NCBI GenBank assembly: GCA_037447655.1
Contig: JBBHKE010002064.1
Coordinates: forward strand, 1-64,000
Source: Zygnema cylindricum
Lineage: Eukaryota > Streptophyta > Zygnematophyceae > Zygnematales > Zygnemataceae
Length of the DNA stretch: 64,000 bases
Direction: 5' to 3'
Below the pieces are notes generated by a model. The model was not told the DNA's origin and ran no database searches. It saw nothing but the letters and a program-made list of their open reading frames with translations. A program made the translations under genes and the position numbers. Below, piece after piece: positions 42,640-54,046 of the stretch (position 1 is its first letter; every line of letters begins with the position of its first letter).

Positions 42640-43280
42640 TATTACGGGACGAAGTGAACATGAAACGTGAGGGACCGCACGAAATAAAACACCGCACGAA
42701 ACGACATCGAATTTCGACAGACGAAATTGAAAGTCGTTTGCGATCGACGGCTCGCGGAGGAGCCAGAATTTCAGAGTGGTTTTTGGCGGTTTGCTGAGCT
42801 TATGTCGGCGGGTGACATGTGGCGAGGGATGATTGGTACCGCGGAGGGAGAAACTTCAGTTCAAGAGTTGACACGCGTCAGCGGAACAGCCGTGCTGTAC
42901 TATGGCCGTACAAGAAGTACAACGGTACTTGTACCTTTTTGTACCTTAGAGTCTTTTGATTGGATAGGTACACTAGTAGTAGGCTTAGAGAGGTTGTTTA
43001 GAACTTATAATATTTCTTGGGTTTTAGCCTCTCTCCCAGAGAGCACTTGTATTTATAGTCGAACTTTGGTTAGCCATAACTTAATGCTCAGGGGAGCAAT
43101 TTCACTGATTCTTTTTGTTGCGGACTTAAGGGAGTCCAAGCTTCACATAGGTGTAGGCGGTCAGAGTTTTTGCGTCCAAAAGTGGGACTTATTCTATGCC
43201 AAAGTCAAAAGTGCAAATACTATCCTAGAGGCTTCACATAAGCTGGACATTTGTGTACCAATGGAGGTCACAAAATTACA
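42640..43280 (+). mobile_element. 5' LTR of copia element A (5' truncated)
   Basis: The sequence follows the shared LTR pattern: CTCTCCCAGAGAGCACT, AATTTCACTGATTCTTTTTG, AAGGGAGTCCAAGCTTCACA, GTCAGAGTTTTTG. It ends in ATGGAGGTCACAAAATTACA, with the terminal CA at 43279-43280 and the primer site right after. The first part of the LTR is missing or unrecognisable. Confidence 0.8.
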
Positions 43281-43295
43281 GGTTATGGGCCCCCC
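43281..43295 (+). promoter_or_regulatory. Half-tRNA-iMet primer-binding site, element A
   Basis: GGTTATGGGCCC directly follows the LTR terminal CA. It complements GGGCCCAUAACC, the anticodon stem-loop region of eukaryotic initiator tRNA-Met. The following bases are CCC where the copy at 61167-61181 has ACC. Confidence 0.8.
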
Positions 43296-44133
43296 CTCTA
43301 AGGTGCCCATTTTCAATGGAACATGGTTCATTTACTAGGAAACCATGATAAGGGGTGCATTGTTTGAAAAACGGCTATGGGGCATTGTGAGTGGTCGGGT
43401 GCGTCGACCATCTGCAAAATTGGATTGGGATTTCCACCAGGGTTTGGAGGATCTCAGTTCACAAGAGGATCTGCGGGGGCAAACGAGGTAGAGGATGTTA
43501 GAGAAATCATCGTGTTGGACATAGGGAAGGAGAAGGGGAAGGAGAAACTCACACCGATGGCTACTTGATCGTCTCCAGTAGTAGATGTTCAGAAAACTGA
43601 AGCGAATGATACTAAAATTCGGGATTTCAACAATACTATGGCGACTCATTTTATTCTCGAGCGTCTCACTCAAGGAGTGGCTACACCTCATTTCCATGTG
43701 GATAGGGCAGACGAGTTGTGGGAAACTCTTGTCAACATTTACAAGAGTGGTACAATTAGTAGCAGAAGCAGGCAGATAAGAAGGTAGAAGCATATGTGTA
43801 CAAAAGGGGAAAGATGTTAGATTTTTGTAATGACTTGGCTAGGTTAATCATGGAGTTAGAGAGTGCAGGGAAAAGGGAGACCAAGAAAGAGAAGGTGAAT
43901 ACTTTTTGTTAATGAAACTCCTAGTTGATTATGAGAACAATGTTAATAGGGTTCAAGATTTGTCCGATCATCTTTGGATCTGGAACTACGTTGTGGGGAT
44001 GATTTTGGTTCAAGAAAATACTATTGAGATTCGTAGGGGAGGAAAGAGTGTTAGAGCATAGGTGGCTCCGTTGTGGGGATGATTTTGGTTCGCGAAAGCA
44101 CTATTGAGATTCGTAGGGGAGGAAAGAGTGTTC

Positions 44134-45345
44134 TGTTGATATTTGAGTATTTTCTAGGTCTGTATTAGGATAGAAAAAGAGCTGAGGCGGTCTGCCTCTA
44201 ACTCCCCTATCCAAGCCCCCACACTTGTTGTAGTCACTGAAGGCTGGATAGGGAGCTAGAGCCATGGCTGCCTAGGCTCTCTAGAGAAGACAAGGGGTGA
44301 AATAGGTAGACTTACCAAAAGTTAGTTGACGGACCCAGGAATTGATCCTGGTACCTGCCGTCCGTCAATCCGCATTAGCCGTTAGCTCTAGCCGTTAAGT
44401 CTAGGACATATATTACGATATATAGGGTTTGATAAATATATAAATCGTCATATGTAGATTAATCCGTTTAAAGGCTAATAGATACTTAGTACATAAATAC
44501 AGTTTGATTTAGTACGACGTACGGTATGTGGACAGAACGGATACCGCGCATTTGTTTCGATATCAAAACAAATACCGCGCATTTGTTTCGATAGCGAAAC
44601 AAATACCGCGCGTCGAATTTCAGCGGCTAGGATTATAGCCGGTTTTGATCGGACGGCCACGATAGGCGCCGCGATCACGGAAAAAGGCATTTTTGGCGTT
44701 TTACGGTCTTTGCCACGTCAAATGACACGTGGCGTGATAACATTGGACTACGGGAATTCCGGAGATTACAGGAACTAATTATGATTTAACACGTGTCGAC
44801 ATTTTGGCCATGTTGTACAATGGCCTTACATAAAGTACACCGGCACCTGTACTTTTCTGTACGACACAGTAATTTGATTAGTGCCGTATTTCAGTAGATA
44901 GAGTTTTAGAGAGGGAATAGGACTTAGAAAATTTTGGGTAGGTTACTGCCTCTCCCAGAGAGCACTCTGTATAAATGGCACACTTTGGCCAGCCATAACT
45001 ATCAATTTACTTGACCATTTTCAGTGATTTTTTTTGCTGCGGACTCAAGGGAGTCCAGGCTACACAAGGGTGTAGTCCGTCAGAGTTTTTGTCTGCCAGG
45101 GTGGCTGCATTTATAAGGGAAAGTCAAATTGGGTGAATGTGTCCAAATCTCATATTCTAACTTTGCATTCTGTGGTGGAACTGAGCACACAGAAAGTGAT
45201 ATTTCACAGGGGTGAATCTATATTGGGATTGTGACTGTCAGGGGGTCAGTCATTTGGGTTTATATTAACTTGGAGTCGGCACTATCTAGATTAGCTTCTT
45301 TTAGATCTGCATACTCTGAGGGCCAATGGAGGTCTCAGAGTTTCA
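44134..45345 (+). mobile_element. Complete copia LTR (LTR1) inserted in element A gag
   Basis: 1,212 bases, from TGTTGATATTTGAG to ATGGAGGTCTCAGAGTTTCA. The 5-base duplication TGTTC lies at 44129-44133 on the left and 46829-46833 after LTR2, so the whole block 44134-46828 behaves as one insertion. Confidence 0.88.
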
Positions 45346-45861
45346 TTTACCCCTACGTGAGATGGGAAAAGGTCCGGCCAAATCGACCGACCATCGATAG
45401 AAGAAACCCCTAATAGGTAGGGGTTGAAGCGTAGTTTGCCGGTTAGAGAAATAAGGTTGGAGACGGTCACAGGTGGTACACTTGTGTAGAATAGCAGCGA
45501 CATCAGCTTGCATTCAAGACCACCAATACCGTGCCTGAACTAGACTTAACGTTCGCTTGGTACCGTAGTGACCAAGCTCGGTGTGAATCTGCTCAATGAG
45601 AGAAAGACGCTCGGTAGGCCGTGGAACGTGCCTATGGTTTCCGTCTACCAACAACCGAACTAAAGATCCCCCGAGCCAAAGGTAACCTTTGGCCCTCTTT
45701 TTCACTCTGTCTTCTTCATCAGAGATGGTGCCGGACCTGAAGGTCTGGGAGGATAGGAAAAGAATGAGAGGACCATCACGCCAAGGATCTGTGGCGGGAC
45801 GGGGGTTCGGAATAGACGCCAGGCAGTAAGTAAGATAAGAACCCATCGACATGACGGAACA
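45346..45861 (-). pseudogene. Ty3/gypsy integrase fragment between two copia LTRs
   Basis: On the minus strand it encodes RLSLIEQIHTELGHYGTKRT, then ARYWW, a stop, then KCTTCDRLQPYFSNRQTT and WSVDLAGPFP. These are the gypsy integrase zinc finger (HxxxGH.., CxxC) and start of the catalytic core. There is no primer site at its LTR1 border, so it is not a normal LTR element interior. Confidence 0.85.
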
Positions 45862-46828
45862 TGGTACCTGCCGTCCGTCAATCCGCATTAGCCGTTAGCT
45901 CTAGCCGTTAAGTCTAGGACATATATTACGATATATAGGGTTTGATAAATATATAAATCGTCATATGTAGATTAATCCGTTTAAAGGCTAATAGATACTT
46001 AGTACATAAATACAGTTTGATTTAGTACGACGTACGGTATGTGGACAGAACGGATACCGCGCATTTGTTTCGATAGCGAAACAAATACCGCGCGTCGAAT
46101 TTCAGCGGCTAGAATTATAGCCGGTTTTGATCGGACGGCCACGATAGGCGCCGCGATCATGGAAAAGGCATTTTTGGCGTTTTACGGTCTTTGCCACGTC
46201 AAATGACACGTGGCGTGATAACATTGGACTACGGGAATTCCGGAGATTACAGGAACTAATCCTGATTTGACACGTGTCGACATTTTGGCCATGTCGTACA
46301 ATGGCCGTACATAAAGTACACCGGCACCTGTACTTTTCTGTACGACACAGTAATTTGATTGGTGCCGTACTTCAGTAGATAGAGTTTTAGAGAGGGAATA
46401 GGACTTAGAAAATTTTGGGTAGGCAGCTGCCTCTCCCAGAGAGCACTCTATATAGAATGGCAAACTTTGGCCAGCCATAACTATCAATTTACTTGACCAT
46501 TTTCAGTGATTCTTTTTGCTGCGGACTCAGGGGAGTCCAGGCTACACAAGGGTATAGTCGGTCAGAGTTTTTTTCTGCCAGGGTGGTGATATTTCTAAGG
46601 GAAAGTCAAAGTGGGTGAATGTGTCCAAATCTCATATTCTAACTTTGCATTCTGTGGTGTAACTGACCACACAGAAAGTGTTATTTCATAGGGGTGAATC
46701 TATATTTGGGTTCTGATTGTCTAGGGGTTAGTCATTTGGGTTTATATCAATTTGGAGTCGGCACTATCTAGATAAGCTTCTTTTTGGATCTGCTTACTTT
46801 GAGGGCCAATGGAGGTCTCAGAGTTTCA
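45862..46828 (+). mobile_element. Copia LTR2, lacking the first ~215 bp
   Basis: It is nearly identical to LTR1 from TGGTACCTGCC onward, except that LTR1 carries an extra ~30-base duplication of the CGCGCATTTGTTTCGATA block. It ends GAGTTTCA at 46828, followed by TGTTC. Confidence 0.88.
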
Positions 46829-48992
46829 TGTTCAAGCATAGGCAACTGGAACTAAATGGGGGGATAAAGATTCCAAGAAACCTTATGGGAACTTTGGTGG
46901 AGGAGGAAGAGGGAATCATGATGGATCTGGACGAAAGGCTCCGAAAGGGCTTTGCTATTTTCGTAAGAAGCCGGGACACTACATGGCGGAGTGCACTAAG
47001 TTGACGGAGTTGAGATTGAAGGAGGAACTGATTGGAAAACCGGCCGCAAGGAAAATAAAGGCATTTGTGGCGACACAAGTCATAGGATTGGACTCCTATG
47101 ATGACGATGGAGAACTTTTTCTCAACAAGGAGGGTGAGGTGAAAGGTGAGCCGGAGATTACAAGGAGGCAAAAGTGTTCTTTCAGTGGAGTGAATGAAAC
47201 TCCTAAAGATGGATGGATCATTGATTCAAGAGCCTCTATGCATATGTGAAGAGAGAAACCATTGTTTACCAAAATGAGAAAGATCCTTACTATAGAGATA
47301 AAGTATAGGCATGGGAGTAGAGTGACCACTAATTTAGTCGGATCAGTAGATCTGAGAGTCTTAGTTGATGGTAAGACATCTATAGTCATTTCTTTGATGT
47401 ACTTTATATTCGAGAGTTGAACAAGAATCTTATCTCTACGTCGGTCGTAGATGATAAGGGTTTTGAGACTAGTACTAAGAATGGAGTCTTTGTTGCTAGT
47501 TATGAGAATGAAGTGTACTTCGCAGCTGAAAAGGGTAGCCAAGGAATGTTGAGGCTGAATTTGTGTAATGGAAAGACGGGAGTTTACTATGCTGGTGTAA
47601 GTGATTTGATGATGTGGCATAAAAGATTGGGACATGTGCATCTAGATAGATTAAAGGAAATGAAGAAAATGAGTGTAGTTGAGGGCATACATTTTGGAGA
47701 TAATGAGACTTTGGATGATTGTAGTGGGTGTGCTCAAAGAAAAGCCCTTAGATTGCCTTTTCCAAAAGCCGCAACATATAAAGGTGAAAAGGTTTTAGAT
47801 TTGGTTCACACTGACATATGGGGACCGGCCAAAGTGCCATCAGTTGGAGGGAAAAGATTTATGCTTACTATCACTGATGATTGGTCTAGATATTCTAGAG
47901 TATATTTCTTGAAAAACAAATTTGAGTCTTCAACTTATTTTAAGAAGTATAAAGCATGGTGTGAAAAGCTTCATGAGACACGTATAAAGAGAGTGAGGAG
48001 TGATAATGGGGGGGAATTCACTTCTAATGAGTTTGAGGATTACTTAAAAGAGGAAGGGGTTCAACACCAAAAGATTGTACTAATGAATCCAAAAACAAAA
48101 CGGTGTTGCCGAGAGACTAAATCGGACATTAAGTGATAGTGCCCGTAGTATGTTGACAGATAAAAAGATAAGAAAAAGTTTTTGGGTAGAAGCTATGAAT
48201 TTTGCTAACTATCTCAAAATAGAGTCCTTACCTCGGCAGTAAAAGGACAAACACCTTATGCAAGATGGACCGGGAGAAAACCTAATATTTTACACTTAAA
48301 GGAGTTTGGAAGTCAAGCATTTAGTCTAAACACAAAAAAATGTGATTGGAAGTTAGATGCAAGAGAAAAGCCATGATACTTACTTGGGTATGATGAAAAT
48401 GTAAAGGGGTATAGAGTTAATGATTTTGGAACAGAAGACATATTTCAAGTAAAACACTTGGTAGTTATGAATGAAGGAAAGTCCATAGATCCCCTTAAGT
48501 ACACTAAATCGGTCAGAATTAGAATTGAATCCGAAAATGAGTTAGATTCAGATTCTTATAACCGAACTTCGGTTCAGCTTGACCTTGCAGAGGAAGAGAA
48601 AAAACTAATCGAGAGTGACCCTCTTTTGGAGTCACAACTTCTGATTCAAACCGAGGAAGAAAATGAGGAAAGACCGGAAATGGATGATGAACGTCCGGAG
48701 ATGGACTCCACGGATAGGGGAGAAGGTGAAGCTGTTCGAAGAAACCAAAGATTACCCTCCATCCCAGCGTCAAAGTTTCAAGGAGTAAAGAGAAGCAGCA
48801 AGAGACTTCAAGAGAGACAAGTGAACAACAAGGTAACTAAGCTGTCAGATTTGAGCGAACCCCAGACTTACTCAGAAGCAGTTAATAGTTCGAAACGTAG
48901 TAGATGGGTGACAGCTATTAATGATGAGATGGCTTCCATTATGGAAGAAAACACACGGGAGTGCAATTCTGTGTCCTCCATTGGACTACAGA

Positions 48993-49978
48993 ATTAGGAA
49001 GCCTCTAGGTAGTTTTTAACGAACCCACTTTCAGCCACAACCACTACTACCCAAGCAGACAAATTGACAATCTCACAGCACCCCTCTGCAGTTTAAACTC
49101 CTTTAATTCCGTAGCAAAAATAATCACTAAAAACGGCTAACCAGCCAATAAGTTATAAGGCGGCAAAAATGCCAAGTTTATACAAAACTCTTTAAAAGAG
49201 AGGTGACTACCTACAAGATTTTCCTAATTCCTAAACCCCTCTCACAACCCCTATCTACTGATGTATCCACTGACGTACAAACCTTTCACACGTGAGTAAG
49301 GTACAGAAAGGTACTACGGCTGATGTACTTTCTGTACGGCCTATGTATGGCAAGGCCATTAGGTGGAGGCTTGTCTCCATACGATTCGTCCTTATGCTCC
49401 CTAGGATTTCCGCGTCTTGATGTCATCTAGCCAGGTGGTGCCAAGTCATGCCACGCCTGCAAACCGCAAAAGCGGTCATTCCGAGATCTCTGCGATGATG
49501 CCCGTTGTCGAATCCAAAACGACTTTCAGTATTAGTTATCGAAACAAATGTCCAGTTCATTTGTTTCGTGTGTGACGTGTCGTACCGTAATTTTAAGGAA
49601 TCTCTATGCATTCTGTCCGTAATTTCGTTAATTAGACTAGCTCCGCCAAACAACGTTTAAATAAATATATCACCTCATGTACTGTAACAGACTTCTATGA
49701 CAGACCGGTTAGAGCTGACGGCTACGCCCCGCTCTGCCGGTAGGGGGTTCGAGTCTTGCCGTACTCAACCTTTTGTTGAGAGTGACTTATGTCACTCTTT
49801 AATCTTGCCTGTGGAGCTAATGCACCCATGGCTCAACCACCCTCTTTATCCTTCAGTGACTATAATAAGTATGGTGGCTAGAGAGAGGAGGTTGAGGCAG
49901 GCTGTCCGCATTTTCTTTTTCTATTTTACTGATCTATTTAAACCTCAAAAATACCGTATAAATCTAGTAATTTCAACA
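48993..49978 (-). mobile_element. 3' LTR of copia element B (its own 3' end truncated)
   Basis: Starts TGTTGAAATTACTAGATT at 49978, right after a purine tract AATAACGGGAG. It is diverged from LTR1-3 but shares the layout. It breaks off at CCTAGAGGCTTCC near 48993, ~60 bases before the expected end, at the junction with element A. Confidence 0.82.
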
Positions 49979-52795
49979 CTCCCGTTATTTTCTAGTCTAC
50001 CTTTAACTTTAGTTTTAGTCCACACTTTTGTCAGCAATATTTTAACTTGGGAGAAGGCACTAGTTTTGTTATCATATATTCCACCACTTCCTAATCAAAT
50101 CTATATACAAGATTCATAATATTATTCTCAACTTTTTCTCTCACAAAACTCAATCTTATGTCCATGTGCTTAGCCTTGAAATGATATTTTGGATTAGCTG
50201 CAATTGCAAAGCTAGCTTGATTATCACAAAACACTTCATGCACTCCCTCCTTTATATACATTAAATCTTGCAACAACGACTTGACCCACATCAACTCTTT
50301 CACAGGAGAAGAAAAGGCCATGAACTAAGCCTCCATAGTCGACTGAGCAACCATATTTTGTTGGTTGCTGCTCGAGCAACAAGCACCTTTTCCACATACA
50401 ACACATACGCAAAAGTGCATCTTCTCATAGGTGCATCCCCAGAACTGGCATCACTCCAAGTAGTGATATCAGTGTGCTCCCCTTTTAAATGCAACCATAA
50501 CTCTTTGGTTCCTACCAGATATCTCATGACTCTCTTAGCTGCCTCCCAATCTCTCTTCCTAGGATCATTAAGACTCTTAGTGAGTACTCCAACTGCTGCT
50601 GCTTTGTCCGACCAGGTATAGTTCATAAAGTATATTAGACTTCCTACAACCTGCCTGTAGGGAACAAACTTTATAAACTCTCTCTCTTTTGGACTAATTT
50701 GATCATCTAAAGTTATCACTCCTCCTTCTACACTTCCATCACTTACTCTCTTCAAGTCCATGGGAGTGGTACAAGTGTTTGCCTTTTCCATCTAAAATTT
50801 CTCAAGCATGTTACCTATTGCTTCTTTCTGAGTGAGTCTAATGATCCTTTTCCCCATGTCTCTCTCCATTTGAATTCCCAAAATATATCTTGCCTCCCCT
50901 AAATTCTTCATGTCAAATCTACTTCTAAGATCTTTCTTTAACTTATTGATCTTTTCCAAAGACTTACTTAACACGAACAAATTACCCACATAAATTGCAA
51001 TAAAAATCACACCATTCTCATCTTCGAACCTATAGATAGACTGGTTAGAGCTGATTCAGATATATCTTAGACTGGTGAGAAACTCATCTAGTTTTTTATT
51101 CCACTGTGAGGGAGCCTGCTTCAGCCCATATAAGGACTTTATGAGCCGACACACCTTGCTCTCTTCTCCTTCCTCCACGAACCCCTCTAGTTGCCGCATG
51201 CAAATTTCTTCCTCTAACTCACCATTGAGAAAAGCGGTCTTAATATCCATCTGGTGTATTTCCATGACTTCTGTTGCCGCTAGATTGAGGAGGATCCTTA
51301 CGGATGGGAACTGAACGTCTGGGCAAAAGTATTTTCATAGTCAATCCCCTCTTTTTGGGTGAACCCCTTTGCTACCAACCGAGTCTTATATCTCTCAATG
51401 GTATTATCTGGGTTTAGTTTTAGTTTAAACACCCATTTATAGCCTATCGGTTTTCTGTCTGGAGGACAGTTTGCTAGTTCCCAAGTATTTGCTTCCATGA
51501 TAGAGGCCATCTCATCATTTATGGCTCTAATCCATATGTCTTTCTCCAGACAGTTCACTGCTTCTGAGTAAAACTGAGGCTCATTTGGGTGAGATAGCTT
51601 AGTTACCTTATGAGCGGGATGTTTTTCTCGTATCCTTTTGTTGCTCTTTCTCCCTCCTCAAACTCCGAATCTGGAATGGAGGGAAGTCTTCGATTTCTCC
51701 TTACTGTCTTGTCGGCTCCCGTATCCATGGAAGCCGATTTGGGTTCCTCCTCTTCTGTCTCCTCAAAGATCATAAGAATATGTGAGGTTTTCGGTAGATC
51801 TTGTATCTTGGATCTCCCTTGAATATGCAATCATTGATTCACTCATGTCTCTTTCGGGAAAAAATGAGTTCTCCTCAGTTTCGGACTCAAAACTGATTCT
51901 TATCTTCTTGGCATATTTGAAGGGGTCAAATGACTTCCCTTCATCCATGACAACTAGGTGTTTGACCAGAATGATATCTTGCTTTGTTAAGTTATAGACT
52001 CTATATCCCTTGACATCCTCATCATATCCTACAAAGTATCGAAGTTTTCCCTTAGCATCTAGTTTCCAGTTTTTCCTTTTTGTATAAAAACTGTAAATTT
52101 GGGTACTGAATACTTTATGGTGAGAGATATTTGGTTTCCTTCCACTACATCTCTCATAAGGTGTCCTTCCTTCAACGGCTAAGGTAAGGACTCTATTCTT
52201 AATGTAGTTTGCAGAGTTTATGGCTTTTGCCCAAAATCTCTTTCCTATTTTCTTGTCGAATAACATACTGCATACACTATCTCTTAGTGTTCGGTTCAAC
52301 CTCTCACCTACCCCATTTTGTTCCGCGTTATATGGTACAGTTTTTTGGTGCTAAACTCCCTCATCTCTTAAGTATTCCTCAAACTGGTTAGAGGTATATT
52401 CTCCCCCATTATCACTCCTTATTTTCTTAATGGGGGTTCTATGCAACTTCTCACTCAAGGCTTTATATTCTTTGAAGTAAGTTGGTGTTTTAGACTCTGT
52501 TTCTAGGTAGTAGACTCTAGAGTATCTAGACCAGTCATCGGTTATTGTCAACATAAACCTGTTCCCTCCGACCAAAGGTACCTTTGCAAGTCCCCAGATA
52601 TCCGTGTGGACCAAATCTAGTACTTTCCCACCCCTATATGTGGCGGCTTTGGGAAAGGGAAGTCTGTGAGCCTTACCTTGAGCACAACCACTACAATCAT
52701 CCACCATTTCACTATCCCCAAACTGAATGCCTTCTACTACACCAAGCTTCTTTATTTCCCTCAGCCTATCAAAATGCACATGCCCCAACGGCTTA
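49979..52795 (-). pseudogene. Copia element B pol (integrase to RNase H)
   Basis: Reading the minus strand: integrase from GHVHFDRLREIKK with CSGCAQGKAHRLPF, VHTDIWGLAK, ITDDWSRY and RSDNGGEYTS (52788-52351). Then integrase tail (52299-51763) and RT with WVFKLKLNPDNTIERYKTRL, MDIKTAFLNGELEEE and IAIYVGNLFVLS, where the catalytic YVDD is YVGN. RNase H carries YLVGTKELWLHLKG and VFCDNQASFAIAANPKYHFK. Several frameshifts and stops. Gag and the 5' LTR are missing; the copy is cut at about 52795 by gypsy-type sequence. Confidence 0.92.
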
Positions 52796-52998
52796 TGCTA
52801 AGGGAAAATCCACAAGAATGGCGTCGAAACTTAGCCAAAATCCCGATCCCTCCACTTTGGATTCCACTGGAGCATGGCACAATGAGGATCCAAAGATTAG
52901 TGTGGGAGTTATTCGAGCCTCTTCTGCTTTAATCTACCTTCCCCGATTTGAGGGGGAACTGTCCACTTTTGCGGCGGACGTGGAGGGGCAGTCACCGA
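52796..52998 (+). pseudogene. Internal fragment of a gypsy-type element, left of LTR3
   Basis: An open plus-strand frame (..WHNEDPKISVGVIRASSAL and ..FAADVEGQSPM) ends at the LTR3 insertion. The domain is not recognised. It is assigned to gypsy only because gypsy integrase continues on the far side of LTR3. Confidence 0.45.
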
Positions 52999-54046
52999 TG
53001 TAGAAATTAATGGTTTTAAAGTATTTTCTAGGTGTGAATAGAAATAAAGAAGCCGAGGCAGTCTACCTCTAACTTCTCTCTCCAAACTCTCAAACTTGTC
53101 GCAGTCACTGAGAAATTGGAGAGGAAGCTAGAGCCATGGCTACCTAGGCTATCCTAAGGTTTACGGGAAATTTATACTAGTTAGGGGATTATTTACTAAA
53201 AGGTAAATGCCGGCCACAGGATTTGATCCTGGTACCTGCCGACCGACAGATAATATATAGCCGGTAGCCTTAGCCGTTAAGTCTAGAAGTAGTCTTACGC
53301 ATTATATAGTACGATAATTAATTAAACAATAATTCGTAGGATATATCATTTAACTATAATTGTTAACGGGATACATAGATCTGGTATGTAAAAGTACGAA
53401 TTGCGGTACGGATAAGAAATCAATATCGGGCATAGATTTCGTAAGCGAAACAAATACCGCGCATGTATTTATTACGGCTACGATCAAATACGAGTTTAAT
53501 CGGACGGCTGGAATAAGCGCCGAGATCGCGGAAGAAGAATTCGGCAGTTTGTGGGCATCGCCACATCGGATGACACGTGGCGATGTTACATTGGAGCGCG
53601 GCATCTCCGAGGATTAAAGGAGCGAATCCGGACATACCACGTGTCGACATTTAAGGCATGTCGTACAGTGTCCGTACATAAAGTACACCGGCAGCTGTAC
53701 TTTTGCGTACGGAACTGTAATCTGATTAGTTCCGTACATCAGTAGATAGAGTCTGTGAGAGAGATAGGACTTAGAAAAATTAGAAGATAGGACCCTCTCT
53801 CCCAGAGAGCTTCTGTACAAAAGGTCAACTTTGACCCTCCATAACTTACTGCTCAGGGGAGCAAATTCAGAGATTCTTTTTGCTATCGACTCAGGGGAGT
53901 CTTGTCTTCACAGGGGTGAAGTTGGTCAGAGTTTTTGTCTGTCAGGGTGGCAGTTATTTTTGCTGAAACACAAAGGGGTCAGGGTTATCCTAGAGGCTTC
54001 TTGGAAGCTGTCCACTCTGAGGACTTATGGAGGTCTCAGAGTTTCA
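52999..54046 (+). mobile_element. Solo copia LTR (LTR3) in gypsy sequence
   Basis: 1,048 bases from TGTAGAAATTAATGG to GAGGTCTCAGAGTTTCA. Flanks ACCGA (52994-52998) and ACTGA (54047-54051) match 4 of 5, as expected for a mutated 5-base duplication. No primer site and no copia coding sequence follow it. Confidence 0.82.

Larger units (their letters stand above)
43261..48960 (+). pseudogene. Copia element A gag-pol remains (truncated in early RT)
   Basis: Gag opens MGPPSKVPIFNGTWFIY then hits a stop at 43336 where the relative has Trp. A ~75-base gag segment is tandemly duplicated at about 43990-44133. The frame is split by an LTR-bearing insertion at 44134-46828. Beyond it lie the gag zinc knuckle CYFRKKPGHYMAEC (second Cys replaced by Arg) and protease IIDSRASMHM (DSG changed to DSR). 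Integrase (47417-48136) has WHKRLGHVHLDRL, CSGCAQ, VHTDIWGP, RSDNGGEF and EDYLKEEG, then a frameshift. RT begins at DEMASIMEENT near 48940 and the copia sequence ends there, at the junction with an inverted LTR. Clearly non-functional. Confidence 0.9.
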
